Assembly: GCA_004431415.1 (NCBI GenBank)
Contig: QPMI01000668.1
Coordinates: 1 to 64,000 of the forward strand
DNA length: 64,000 nt
Direction: 5' to 3'
Origin: Cyanophora paradoxa
Taxonomy: Eukaryota; Glaucocystophyceae; Cyanophorales; Cyanophoraceae
The notes under the pieces were generated by a model that did no database searches, had not been told where the DNA came from, and worked only from the letters and a program-made list of their open reading frames with translations. How positions within the stretch are numbered: position 1 is the stretch's first letter; each line of letters opens with the position of its first letter. The position numbers were made by a program, and so were the translations under genes. Below are positions 1 through 11,187 of the stretch, one piece after another.

Positions 1-368
1 TTGGAGTATTGCAATACTTCGACAGAATCTGCGACAGAATCAGTCGATAAAATTCGACAGAATCGGTCGACCGATTCTGTCGAATAGTCGATCGACTGAT
101 TCTGTCGATCGACTGATTTTGTCGACTGATTCTGTCGCAGAATCAGTCGATAAAATTCGACTGATTCGGTCGACCGATTCTGGCGCAGAATCAGTCGATC
201 GACTGATTCTGTCGATCGACTGATTTTGTCGACTGATTCTGTCGCAGAATCAGTCGATAAAATTCGACTGATTCGGTCGACCGATTCTGTTGCAGAATCA
301 GTCGATCGACTGATTCTGTCGATCGACTGATTTTGTCGACCGATTCTGTCGCAGAGTCTGTCGATCTA
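1..368 (+). repeat. 107-bp subterminal tandem repeat, left end
   Basis: The motif TGATTTTGTCGA recurs at 114, 221 and 328, giving an exact 107-bp period. The unit is built from short palindromic pieces such as GTCGATCGAC and TCGGTCGACCGA. The same family lies inverted at the right end of the element. Confidence 0.9.
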
Positions 369-784
369 GATCTGTTGTGTTTTTATTTTTCAACCTAATC
401 TGCCGATCCATATCTTAATTATAATAAGCCAGTTTTATATATTTCTTATAATTTGTGGCCTGGCCCTAGGCTAGGCCTCGCTGCTGCATGCGCCTGCTGT
501 CTACGCGTACGTATACTGGGGTCCTGAATCCTGATCGATATATATATAATATATACTCTCTCGGGCCCAGGCCAGGCGCTGCCCGGCTCCAGCAATCCAG
601 CAGGCCCGGGCGCCTTGTGCCCACCTGCCTCTGGTTGCTCTGCAGTCTAGAACTAGAGACCGGCGGACTGTAAATTTAGCTATAGGCAGCACATCAACAC
701 TGAATCATGCAGCGTGGGGCCTAGCCGAGCAGGCTGAAGGGAGAGGTACTAGGGATTCACATGTAGTACTAGTAATTAACTAGT
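369..784. other. AT-richer spacer inside the left end, no gene
   Basis: Non-coding, AT-richer sequence between the 107-bp repeats and the inverted arm. It has no clear inverted partner at the right end, so the element is asymmetric here. Short frames exist but nothing resembles a protein. Confidence 0.6.
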
Positions 785-2861
785 AAGGGCGAGTCATAAG
801 CCGGAGGATAACGGGTGAAGCGATGCGGCCCGCACCAGGTCGTTCTGCACCTCGCCGCGCTCGCTGCGCAATGCATCGCGGTGAGCGAGAGCTCGAATCG
901 AATGGAAAGAGCAACGCCGGCACGCAGGCGGCTATGCATGCGCACCTCGGCGAGGAGAGGAGAGGGAGAGGAGAGCACGAAAGCGGCTCTCCTAGGGCGC
1001 CCGGCAGCCCACGACCGCGACCGCTGATGGCAAGGGCGACGCGCTCGCTGCGCTTGGAGAGTCAATCGAAAGAAAAGAAGCGTCCGCGCCGGCGAACGAC
1101 CGCACCTCGGCCCGAGCGGCCGAAAGCATGATCTCCGAGGCGCCCGGCAGCCCGCGACCGCGACCGCGAGGGCGAGGGCGAGGGCGAAGAGCTCGCTGCG
1201 CTCGGATCGAAAGAGAAGAAATATGCGCGACAGCAACGACCGCACCTGCGCCCGAGCGGCCGCAAGCATGAACTCCGAGGCCGATCCAGCAGCCACCGGG
1301 CCACACGTCCGGAAAGCGGCACGCGCTGCGCTGCGCACGCCGCCGGCGTTACAACAAGATCAAAGGGCGAGCAGTGGAGACAAGAGCGAGCACCTGGCCT
1401 GCGGAAGAAGGCGCCGGGCGAACTGGGCGGTGGTGTTCTGCTCGCGGGACCAGTCACGCCCGCTCCCTGGCCGCCAGCGAAATGAGGGATTGAATCAAAG
1501 GAGAGGAAACGAAAAGCACCTTGCTTCGCCTCCGCAGCGCCGCCTACGTTCCGCGCGTGCCTGTCAGCGGCAGAACGCCCACTGGCGACAGCCGCGGGAG
1601 GAATGGACAAAAAAGGCAACAAGGAGGTCGACAGCGATGCGTTCGCGAGCGTTCGCGGCCGCAACCGGGCGCCAGCCACCCTGAAGCAGCGCTCTGCGTT
1701 TGAAATCAGGCGGGCGACAGGCGGCGAGAGGCGCCAGAGGATGCAAGAGAGGACCTTCGAGCATCGTTCGCGCTGGAAGCCGACGAAGTTCGCTGCGGCG
1801 GCAGCAAGTCCGTTCGACCTGGTTTGAAAAGCGGAATCAGAGACGCGGGCAGCGCTGCGAGACCCCGGAGGAGCCAACGAACCGAGCCGCTGTGAGAGTG
1901 AAGCGCGTCCGCGCGGCAGCCTTCAGTCGAGGCTGCAGCTGCTGGCAGCAAGGCACATGAAGGCGCTTCAAGCAGCAAGTTTGGGGTACACGACTGTTGG
2001 GAAAGCCTTGTGAGGCCCACAGCGGCAGGGCCGCCGCGGCAGCCGCGCCGTAGTATAGCTTTTCGAAGCCGCCTGAAGCGATTGCCAACGGCTCGACCTG
2101 GCCCTCGGTCCGGAGCGCCTCCCGCTGCGGCACCTTCGCGCGTGCTCGCAGCACGCAGCGCGAGGCAGCTACAAGCACGTGAGCTTGTAACCATGGGTCC
2201 AGCTCCCCCCGTAGCGTCGTCCCTGCGCCGCGCCGATCCACAGCTAGATCGACCAGGCCCGCAACCCCGCGCTGGGTGACTTCGCCGTGCTGGCCGGGTC
2301 TTTGCGTGCCTTTCAGCTCACTTACATCCGCAGTATCTCTACCAGACAGCCCCGCGGTCGATTTGGAGGGTTGAGGTGCACGCCGGCCGGCGGAGCTCTC
2401 TCACATGTTTCGGTTCATAGCGCGTCCCTCTAAGATGCTCACGCAGTGCCTCTGACTCTGGACTGGCCGGGCGCTGCGTGAGCGCGCGGACCGACGCAAC
2501 CTCCCGATCGGCGGTCGCCTCGGGTGCGCCTACCAAGCACAGCATTTGGCCAGCGACGCGCGAGCGCGTAGCTGACGAGGCCCAGATCGCCAGGATGGGT
2601 GAGCCGCCTCAGATCGTCGCAGTTTGGGAGACATTCTTCTACACTGCCTGGGTGAGCCGGCTGGGCCCGTTCGCGTCGCTGACGGGACGCGTACGCGTCG
2701 CTGACGGGGCGCGCCGGTAACACAGGATACCGGAAACGCCGCGTGAAGCCCATGGGCTGGGGTGCGGCGGTTGGCGACGCCGCTCGCGGGGGGGCGGATC
2801 CGGAGGCGCGGCAGGCGGCCGCGTGAATTCCAGGATAGGGCGGAGGCGCTTCCTGCGGCGC
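785..2861 (+). repeat. Left inverted arm of the foldback element
   Basis: This stretch is the near-identical reverse complement of about 8,245-10,303. Paired landmarks (for example 1,338 with 9,776, 2,194 with 8,916 and 2,951 with 8,160) all sum to about 11,110, fixing a symmetry axis near 5,555. The open frames are low-complexity Ala/Arg-rich readings shared by both arms, and none has a recognisable domain. Confidence 0.85.
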
Positions 2862-4240
2862 TGCAGCTCGCGGAGGCGGGCGGCGGCCGGAGGCGCGGCG
2901 CGTGGCGGCGCGGCTCGCCGGGCGGGGCAGAGGCGCGGCGGGCGGCCGCACGGCTCGCCAGGCGGGGGGGGGCGCGGCGTGGCGTCGGCGGCTCGCCGGG
3001 CCGGGCGGAGGCGCGGCGGGCGGCCGCGAGGCTCCGCTGGGCGGGGCGGAGGCGCGCGGGCGCGCGAGGCTCGCCAGTGGGCCGGGGCGCGCGGCGCGGC
3101 GCGGCTCGCGAGCGGGATGGATCTCGCGGCGGCGGCGAGGCTCGCGGGCGGGGCAGACGCTCGGCGGCGGCCGCGCGCCTCGCGGGCCGGGGCGGAGGCG
3201 CGGCGGGCGGCGCGCGCCTCGCTGGGCGGGCGGAGCGTGGCGGGCGGCGCGGCGGCTCGCGGGGCGGATGAGCGCAGCAAGCGCGTCGGCGGCTCGCCGG
3301 CGGGCGAGGCGCGGCAGGCGGCGGAGGCAGCTCGCCGGGCCGGCGGAGGCGCAGGGGCGGCCGCGAGGCTCCGCTGGCGGGCGGAGGCGCGGCGGCGGCG
3401 GAGCGGCTCGCGGGGCGGACGGAGGCGCGGCGGCGCGCGGCGGCTCGCGGACCGGGGCAGACGCTCGGCGGGCGGCCGCGCGGCTCGCCAGGCGGCCGGG
3501 GGCGCGGCGGGCGGCGGCGCGGCTCGCCGGGCGGCCGGGGGCGCGGCGGGCGGCGGCGCGGCTCGCCGGGCGAGACTGTGGCGCGGCGGGCGGCCGCGAG
3601 GATTGCTGGGCGTGGCGGAGGCGCGGCGGGTCGCCGCGCGGCTCGCGGAGCGGGATGGATGCTCGCGGGCGGCGGCGAGGCTCGCCGGGCGGGCAGACGC
3701 TCGGCGGGCGCCGCGCGCCTCGCGGGCCGGGGCGGAGGCGCGGCGGGTGGCGGCGCAGCTCGCTGGGCGGGCGGAGGCGTGGCGGGCGGCCGCACGGCTC
3801 GCCAGGCGGGCCGGGGGCGCGGCGGTGGCGTCGGCGGCTCGCCGGCGGGGCGGAGGCGCGGCAGGCGGCGGAGGCAGCTCGCCGGGCCGGGCGGAGGCGC
3901 AGCGGGCGGCCGCGAGCTCCGCTGGGCGGGCGGAGGCGCGGCGGCGCGTCGGCGGCTCGCCGGGCGGGCCGAGGCGCGGCAGGCGGCGGAGGCAGCTCGC
4001 CGGGCCGGGCGAGCGGGCGGGCGGCGCGCGGCTCGCTGGGCGGCCGGAGGCGCGGCGCGCTGCGGCGCGACTCGCCGGGAGGGCCAGAGGGCGGCGGGCG
4101 GCGGTGCGCAGCGCGGCGGCCGCTGCGCGGCTCGCGTGGCAGGGCGGAGGCGCGGCGTGCAGCGGCACGGCCCGCCGGGCGGGCGGAGGCGCGGCGGAGG
4201 CTCGTGGGGAAGCCTGCAGATGCTCGCTCTGTACCGTAGT
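2862..4240 (+). repeat. G-rich minisatellite block 1
   Basis: Degenerate tandem array built on GGCGGAGGCGCGGCGGGCGG and GGCTCGCCGGGC. All frames stay open because of composition, so the very long Ala/Arg/Gly frames here are artefacts. G-runs are dense enough for G-quadruplex structure on the plus strand. The complementary array lies at 7,056-8,262. Confidence 0.85.
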
Positions 4241-4266
4241 ACTCTTGCGTAGATCATCGGATATGC

Positions 4267-7045
4267 ACCCCGCCCATTTCGAGGGTGGGGAATCCGAATC
4301 TGAAGTTCTCGTCAGCTCGTCCGTTCTCATATGCTCAGCGCGGCGACTTCGCACTTCTTTGCACATGATCATGATCATGAGTCTCTAGCTGCCATTAAAA
4401 GAATACTGGGTTCCTGGCACATGTAAGCACCCGGAGATGATATCAGCGCCCACTGTGTATCTGTAGAGTATTTGACGAGAAGCTCAGGGCTCCCGGCATT
4501 GCGGCGGGAAGAACGACTCCCTTATAGGGTTTCTCCCGAGATCAATTTTGAGAGCCGATTCCCAGTCCGCCCGTGCCTTCCAGCTCAGATGCCAACGGAT
4601 ACGAGTCATTTGATAGCGTGTTAGATAGGGCCTCAACGTGATTACCGGCTGCCGGGCTTCTATTCGCATTTCCTGGCGCGCGGGAAGGCCTCAAAATGCC
4701 GCCAAAAATCATTGAATAATGGCGACTTGCCCTGCAAAATAATGCACGGCACGCTACGAGCTAGCTTGCGGCCTGCGCCGACCTCAAAATCAAATCCAGC
4801 TGGCAGCACTGTCAAGAACCCCGAAAGCGTCTCATCGCCCGATGTAACTTGTCAGATAAGATGCTATCCTTGTGATTTCTGTCCTCGAGGCCTCTTCGGG
4901 GCAAGTTGACAATCTCGGAGAGCTCGCTTGACCTGACGCCGCTCCGTCATCTGGGTCCGCGACTGACTCCACATTTGCACCCCGCCATTTCGAGGGCGGC
5001 TCGCGACCGGGCAGACGCTCGGCGGGCGGCCGCGCGGCTCGCCAGGCGGCCGGGGCGCGGCGGGCGGCGGCGCGGCTCGCCGGCGGGCGGGGCGCGGCGG
5101 CGCGGCGCGGCTCGCCGGCGAGACTGTGCGCGGCGGGCGGCCGCGAGGATGCTGGGCGTGGCGGAGGCGCGGCGGGTCGCCGCGCGGCTCGCGGAGCGGG
5201 ATGGATGCTCGCGGCGGCGGCGAGGCTCGCCGGCGGGGCAGACGCTCGGCGGCGCCGCGCGCCTCGCGGGCCGGGGCGGAGGCGCGGCGGTGGCGGCGCA
5301 GCTCGCTGGCGGGCGGAGGCGTGGCGGCGGCCGCACGGCTCGCCAGGCGGCCGGGGCGCGGCGGGTGCGTCGCGGCTCGCCGGGGGGCGGAGGCGCGGCA
5401 GGCGCGGAGGCAGCTCGCCGGCCGGGCGGAGGCGCAGCGGGCGCCGCGAGGCTCCGCTGGCGGGGCGGAGGCGCGGCGGCGGCGTCGGCGGCTCGCCGGG
5501 CGGGCCGAGGCGCGGCAGGCGGCGGAGGCAGCTCGCCGGCCGGGCGGAGGCGGGGCGGCGGCGCGCGGCTCGCTGGGCGCCGGAGGCGCGGCGCGCTGCG
5601 GCGCGACTCGCCGGAGGGCCAGAGGGGCGGCGGCGGCGGTGCGCAGGCGCGGCGGCCGGCTGCGCGGCTCGCGTGGCAGGCGGAGGCGCGGCGTGCAGCG
5701 GCACGGCCCGCCGGCGGGGCGGAGGCGCGGCGGAGGCTCGTGGGAAGCCTGCAGATGCTCGCTCTGTACCGTAGTACTCTTGCGTAGATCATCGGATATG
5801 CACCCCGCCCATTTCGAGGGTGGGGAATCCGAATCTGAAGTTCTCGTCAGCTCGTCCGTTCTCATATGCTCAGCGCGGCGACTTCGCACTTCTTTGCACA
5901 TGATCATGATCATGAGTCTCTAGCTGCCATTAAAAGAATACTGGGTTCTGCACATGTAAGCACCCGGAGATGATATCAGCGCCCCACTGTGTATCTGTAG
6001 AGTATTTGACGAGAAGCTCAGGGCTCCCGGCATTGCGGCGGGGAAGAACGACTCCCTTATAGGGTTTCTCCCGAGATCAATTTTGAGAGCCGATTCCCAG
6101 TCCGCCCGTGCCTTTCCAGCTCAGATGCCAACGGATACGAGTCATTTGATAGCGTGTTAGATAGGGCCTCAACGTGATTACCGGCTGCCGGGCTTCTATT
6201 CGCATTTCCTGGCGCGCGGGAAGGCCTCAAAATGCCCGCCAAAATCATTGAATAATGGCGACTTGCCCTGCAAAATAATGCACGCACGCTACGAGCTAGC
6301 TTGCGGCCTGCGCCGACCTCAAAATCAAATCCAGCACTGTCAAGAACCCCCGAAAGCGTCTCATCGCCCGGATGTAACTTGTCAGATAAGATGCTATCCT
6401 TGGTGATTTCTGTCCTCGAGGCCTCTTCGGGCAAGTTGACAATCTCGGAGAGCTCGCTTGACCTGACGCCGCTCCGTCATCTGGGTCCGCGACTGACTCC
6501 ACATTTGCACCCCGCCCATTCGAGGGTGGGGACTCGGAATCCGAATCTGAAGTTCTCGTCAGCTCGTCCGTTCTCATATGCTCAGCGCGGCGACTTCGCA
6601 CTTCTTGCACATGATCATGATCATGAGTCTCTAGCTGCCATTAAAAGAATACTGGGTTCCTGGCACATGTAAGCACCCGGAGATGATATCAGCGCCCCAC
6701 TGTGTATCTGTAGAGTATTTGACGAGAAGCTCAGGCTCCCGGGCATTGCGGCGGGAAGAACGACTCCCTTATAGGGTTTCTCCCGAGATCAATTTTGAGA
6801 GCCGATTCCCAGTCCGCCCGTGCCTTTCCAGCTCAGATGCCAACGGATACGAGTCATTTGATAGCGTGTTAGATAGGCCTCAACGTGATTACCGGCTGCC
6901 GGCTTCTATTCGCATTTCCTGGCGCGCGGGAAGGCCTCAAAATGCCCGCCAAAAATAATGGCGACTTGCCCTGCAAAATAATGCACGGCACGCTACGAGC
7001 TAGCTTGCGGCCTGCGCCGACCTCAAAATCAAATCCAGCACTGAG
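4267..7045 (+). repeat. Three direct copies of a ~0.7-kb unit
   Basis: Copies start at 4,267, 5,801 and 6,508 with CACCCCGCCCATT. The first two run to about 4,978 and 6,507; the third breaks off near 7,045. Each contains CATGATCATGATCATGAGTC followed by a conserved AT-richer stretch without a convincing gene. Copies 1 and 2 are separated by G-rich block 2, while copies 2 and 3 are adjacent. They differ mainly by one-base changes in homopolymers. Confidence 0.85.
4998..5760 (+). repeat. G-rich minisatellite block 2 (direct copy of the end of block 1)
   Basis: Follows 3,450-4,240 unit for unit, but with many single-base losses in G and C runs. It ends in the same segment that closes block 1, including CTCGCTCTGTACCGTAGTAC. 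The difference pattern suggests either recent duplication or uncorrected homopolymer error in a collapsed or expanded assembly. Confidence 0.8.
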
Positions 7046-7055
7046 AGCCTAGTGC

Positions 7056-8262
7056 CCGCCCGCCGCACCTCTGCCCCGCCCGGAGAGCCGCGCCTCCGCC
7101 CGCCCGGCGAGCCGCCGACGCCACCGGCCGCGCCCCGGCCCGCCTTGCGAGCCGTGCGGCCGCCCGCCGCGCCTCTGCCCCGCCCGGCGAACCGCGCCGC
7201 CGCCGCCGCGCCCCCGGCCCGCCTGGCGAGCTGCCTCCGCCGCCTGCCGCGCCTCGGTCCCGCCCCGCGAGCCACCGCCGCCGCCCGCCGCGCCTCCGCC
7301 CCGCCCAGCCGAGCCTTGCGGCCGCCCGCCGCGCCTCCGCCCCGCCCAGCGGAGCCTCGCGGCCGCCCGCCGCGCCTCCGCCTGGCCCGGCGAGCTGCCT
7401 CCGCCTCCTGCCGCGCCTCCGTCACGCCTCGCGAGCCGCGCCGCCGCCCGCCGCGCCCCCGGCCCACCTGGCGAGCCTCGCCGCCGCCCGCCGCGCCACA
7501 GTCTCGCCCGGCGAGCCGCGCCGCCGCCCGCCGCGCCCCCGGCCCGCCCGGCGAGCCGCGCCGCCGCCCGCCGCGCCCCGGCCCGCCTGGCGAGCCGCGC
7601 GGCCGCCCGCCGAGCGTCTGCCCCGGTCCGCGAGCCGCCGCCGCCGCCCGCCGCGCCTCCGTCCCGCCCGCGAGCCGCCTCCGCCGCCGCCGCGCCTCCG
7701 CCCCGCCCAGCGGAGCCTCGCGGCCGCCCCCTGCGCCTCCGCCCGGCCCGGCGAGCTGCCTCCGCCGCCTGCCGCGCCTCCGCCCCGCCCGGCGAGCCGC
7801 CGACGCCGCTTGCTGCGCCTCCATCCCGCCCCGCGAGCCGCCGCCGCCGCCCGCCGCGCCTCCGCCCCGCCCAGCGAGGCGCGCCGCCGCCCGCCGCGCC
7901 TCCGCCCCGGCCGCGAGGCGCGCGGCCGCCCGCCGAGCGTCTGCCCCGCCCGGCGAGCCTCGCCGCCGCCCGCGAGGATCCATCCCGCTCCGCGAGCCGC
8001 GCCGCCGCCCGCCGCGCCCCCGGCCCACCTGGCGAGCCTCGCCGCCGCCCGCCGCGCCTCCGCCCCGCCCAGCGGAGCCTCGCGGCCGCCCGCCGCGCCT
8101 CCGCCCGGCCCGGCGAGCCGCCGACGCCACCCGCCGCGCCCCGGCCCGCCTGACGAGCCGTGCGGCCGCCCGCCGCGCCTCTGCCCGCCCGGCGAGCCGC
8201 GCCGCCACGCGCCGCGCCTCCGGCCGCCCGCCCGCCTCCGCGAGCTGCAGCGCCGCAGGAAG
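7056..8262 (-). repeat. C-rich minisatellite block (inverse of block 1)
   Basis: Reverse complement of the G-rich array, forming the inner part of the right arm. It contains C-rich units such as CCGCCCGCCGCGCC. Coding-looking frames here are Pro/Arg/Ala readings of repeat. Confidence 0.85.
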
Positions 8263-10303
8263 CGCCTCCGCCCTATCCTGGAATTCACGCGGCCGCCTGC
8301 CGCGCCTCCGGATCCGCCCCGCCCGCGAGCGGCGTCGCCAACCGCCGCACCCCAGCCCATGGGCTTCACGCGGCGTTTTCCGGTATCCTGTGTTACCGGC
8401 GCGCCCCGTCAGCGACGCGTACGCGTCCCGTCAGCGACGCGAACGGGCCAGCCGGCTCACCCAGGCAGTGTAGAAGAATGTCTCCCAAACTGCGACGATC
8501 CGAGGCGGCTCACCCATCCTGGCGATCTGGGCCTCGTCAGCTACGCGCTCGCGCGTCGCTGGCCAAATGCTGTGCTTGGCAGGCGCACCCGAGGCGACCG
8601 CCGATCGGAGGTTGCGTCGGTCCGCGCGCTCACGCAGCGCCCGGCCAGTCCAGAGTCAGAGGCACTGCGTGAGCATCTTAGAGGGACGCGCTATGAACCG
8701 AAACATGTGAGAGAGCTCCGCCGGCCGGCGTGCACCTCAACCCTCCAAATCGACCGCGGGCTGTCTGGTAGAGATACTGCGGATGTAAGTGAGCTGAAAG
8801 GCACGCAAAGAACCCGGCCAGCACGGCGAAGTCACCCAGCGCGGGGTTGCGGGCCTGGTCGATCTAGCTGTGGATCGGCGCGGCGCAGGGACGACGCTAC
8901 GGGGGAGCTGGACCCATGGTTACAAGCTCACGTGCTTGTAGCTGCCTCGCGCTGCGTGCTGCGAGCACGCGCGAAGGTGCCGCAGCGGGAGGCGCTCCGG
9001 ACCGAGGCCAGGTCGAGCCGTTGGCAATCGCTTCAGGCGGCTTCGAAAAGCTATACTACGGCGCGGCTGCCGCGGCGGCCCTGCCGCTGTGGGCCTCACA
9101 AGGCTTTTCCCAACAGTCGTGTACCCCAAACTTGCTGCCTTGAAGCGCCTTCATGTGCCTTGCTGCCAGCAGCTGCAGCCTCGACTGAAGGCTGCCGCGC
9201 GGACGCGCTTCACTCTCACAGCGGCTCGGTTCGTTGGCTCCTCCGGGGTCTCGCAGCGCTGCCCGCGTCTCTGATTCCGCTTTTCAAACCAGGTCGAACG
9301 GACTTGCTGCCGCCGCAGCGAACTTCGTCGGCTTCCAGCGCGAACGATGCTCGAAGGTCCTCTCTTGCATCCTCTGGCGCCTCTCGCCGCCTGTCGCCCG
9401 CCTGATTTCAAACGCAGAGCGCTGCTTCAGGGTGGCTGGCGCCCGGTTGCGGCCGCGAACGCTCGCGAACGCATCGCTGTCGACCTCCTTGTTGCCTTTT
9501 TTGTCCATTCCTCCCGCGGCTGTCGCCAGTGGGCGTTCTGCCGCTGACAGGCACGCGCGGAACGTAGGCGGCGGCTGCGGAGGCGAAGCAAGGTGCTTTT
9601 CGTTTCCTCTCCTTTGATTCAATCCCTCATTTCGCTGGCGGGCCAGGGAGCGGGCGTGACTGGTCCCCGCGAGCAGAACACCACCGCCCAGTTCGCCCGG
9701 CGCCTTCTTCCGCAGGCCAGGTGCTCGCTCTTGTCTCCACTGCTCGCCCTTTGATCTTGTTGTAACGCCGGCGGCGTGCGCAGCGCAGTGCGTGCCGCTT
9801 TCCGGACGTGTGGCCCGTGGCTGCTGGGATCGGCCTCGGAGTTCATGCTTGCGGCCGCTCGGGCGCAGGTGCGGTCGTTTGCTGTCGCGCATATTTCTTC
9901 TCTTTCGATCCGAGCGCAGCGAGCTCTTCGCCCTCGCCCTCGCCCTCGCGGTCGCGGTCGCGGGCTGCCGGGCGCCTCGGAGATCATGCTTTCGGCCGCT
10001 CGGGCCGAGGTGCGGTCGTTCGCCGGCGCGGATGCTTCTTTTCTTTCGATTGACTCTCCAAGCGCAGCGAGCGCGTCGCTCTCGCCATCAGCGGACGCGG
10101 AGCGATCGCAAGCTGATCTTCTGCCTCCTCTCCTCGCCGAGGTGCATAGCCGCCTGCTTGCCGGCCTTTTCCTCTTTCCATTCGATTTAAGCTCTCGCTC
10201 ACCGCGATGCGCATGGCGCAGCGAGGGCGGCGAGGTGCAGAACGACCTGGTGCGGGCCGCATCGCTTCACCGTTATCCTCCAGCTTCTGACTCGCCCTTT
10301 GTT
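8245..10303 (-). repeat. Right inverted arm of the foldback element
   Basis: Reverse complement of the left arm with scattered substitutions and small indels. Transcripts crossing both arms could form a hairpin of about 2 kb. No credible gene is seen. Confidence 0.85.
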
Positions 10304-10833
10304 GCCTAGCAACTAGGGACGAACGACTAATTGAAGCCGCGCGCGAGCGGACGGCGTCGGGCTGGAGTGCGTGCGGCTGCATCCGGGGCCAGGGTAGGGT
10401 TTATATTTGCAGGACTAGGCAGGGCTAGGCGGCAGCCTAGGCCAGAGTAGGGATCATATTTGCGATGTGACAGCATGTATGCATAGGTGTGTGCATGCAG
10501 ATCATGAATTAGGCGGCCCGCACGATATGTGAAAATAGGTGGCCTGCAGATCAACTAATTTATATAGATGCAAAAAGCCAATGCCAGATGTACATGTGTT
10601 CTGGCCCGCCTATAGCTAGTCATGGGCCGTCAGGGCCTATATATATATAGTGTAGCTGACCTAGGCCTGTGCATGCGACCTGCAGCTGGATCCCCCGGAG
10701 ATCCTCCACTAGTACTGGCTCAATATTTATACAAGATAATATACAAATCAATAATCTTAATATGAAGAATATTAATCAATTTATCGACAAACCTGGCGAT
10801 ATATCAATATATATTAATATATCAAGTATCGAC
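10304..10833. other. AT-richer spacer inside the right end, no gene
   Basis: Non-coding spacer between the right arm and the 107-bp repeats. It contains CTAGG-rich and TATATA stretches. It does not match the left spacer at 369-784. Confidence 0.6.
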
Positions 10834-11168
10834 AGATTTTGTCGACCGATTCTGTCGCAGAGTCTGTCGATAAAATTCGACAGAATCGGTCGACCGATTC
10901 TGGCGCAGAATCAGTCGATCGACAGAGTTGGTCGATCGACTGATTTTGTCGACCGATTCTGTCGCAGAGTCAGTCGATAAAATTCGACAGAATCGGTCGA
11001 CCGATTCTGGCGCAGAATCAGTCGATCGACAGAGTTGGTCGATCGACTGATTTTGTCGACCGATTCTGTCGCAGAGTCAGTCGATAAAATTCGACAGAAT
11101 CGGTCGACCGATTCTGGCGCAGAATCAGTCGATCGACTGATTCTGTCAATCGACTGATTCTGTCGACC
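10834..11168 (-). repeat. 107-bp subterminal tandem repeat, right end
   Basis: Units recur at about 10,834, 10,941 and 11,048, again a 107-bp period. It is the same repeat family as at 1-368, present in inverted orientation relative to the element ends. Copies differ by a few substitutions. Confidence 0.88.
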
Positions 11169-11187
11169 AAGTATTGCAATACTCCAA

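Larger units (their letters stand above)
1..11187. mobile_element. Large foldback-type (inverted-repeat) element, ~11.2 kb
   Basis: The first 19 bases (TTGGAGTATTGCAATACTT) recur as an exact reverse complement at 11,169-11,187. Inside these ends lie 107-bp tandem repeats in opposite orientation, then arms that are reverse complements of each other (about 785-2,861 and 8,245-10,303). The core holds G-rich and C-rich minisatellite blocks and a repeated 0.7-kb unit. Each terminus contains the 14-bp palindrome AGTATTGCAATACT. No transposase is recognisable: the long frames here are low-complexity readings of GC-rich repeat. The left flank is outside the window, so a target duplication cannot be tested. 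The right end abuts an open exon, as expected of an insertion. A non-autonomous foldback element is the best reading; an assembly-level inverted duplication is the alternative. Confidence 0.75.

Noticed and set aside
1-368. CRISPR-like array of regular repeats
   Set aside because: The 107-bp units are contiguous with no unique spacers, in eukaryotic DNA.
769-2241. Open frames in the inverted arms
   Set aside because: Present in both arms as mirror images, low complexity, frames broken by small indels between arms.
2530-4388. Very long Ala/Arg/Gly/Pro frames (450-580 codons) on both strands of the G-rich blocks
   Set aside because: Stop-poor GC repeat keeps all frames open; no domain, no codon structure, and the same in the inverted copy.
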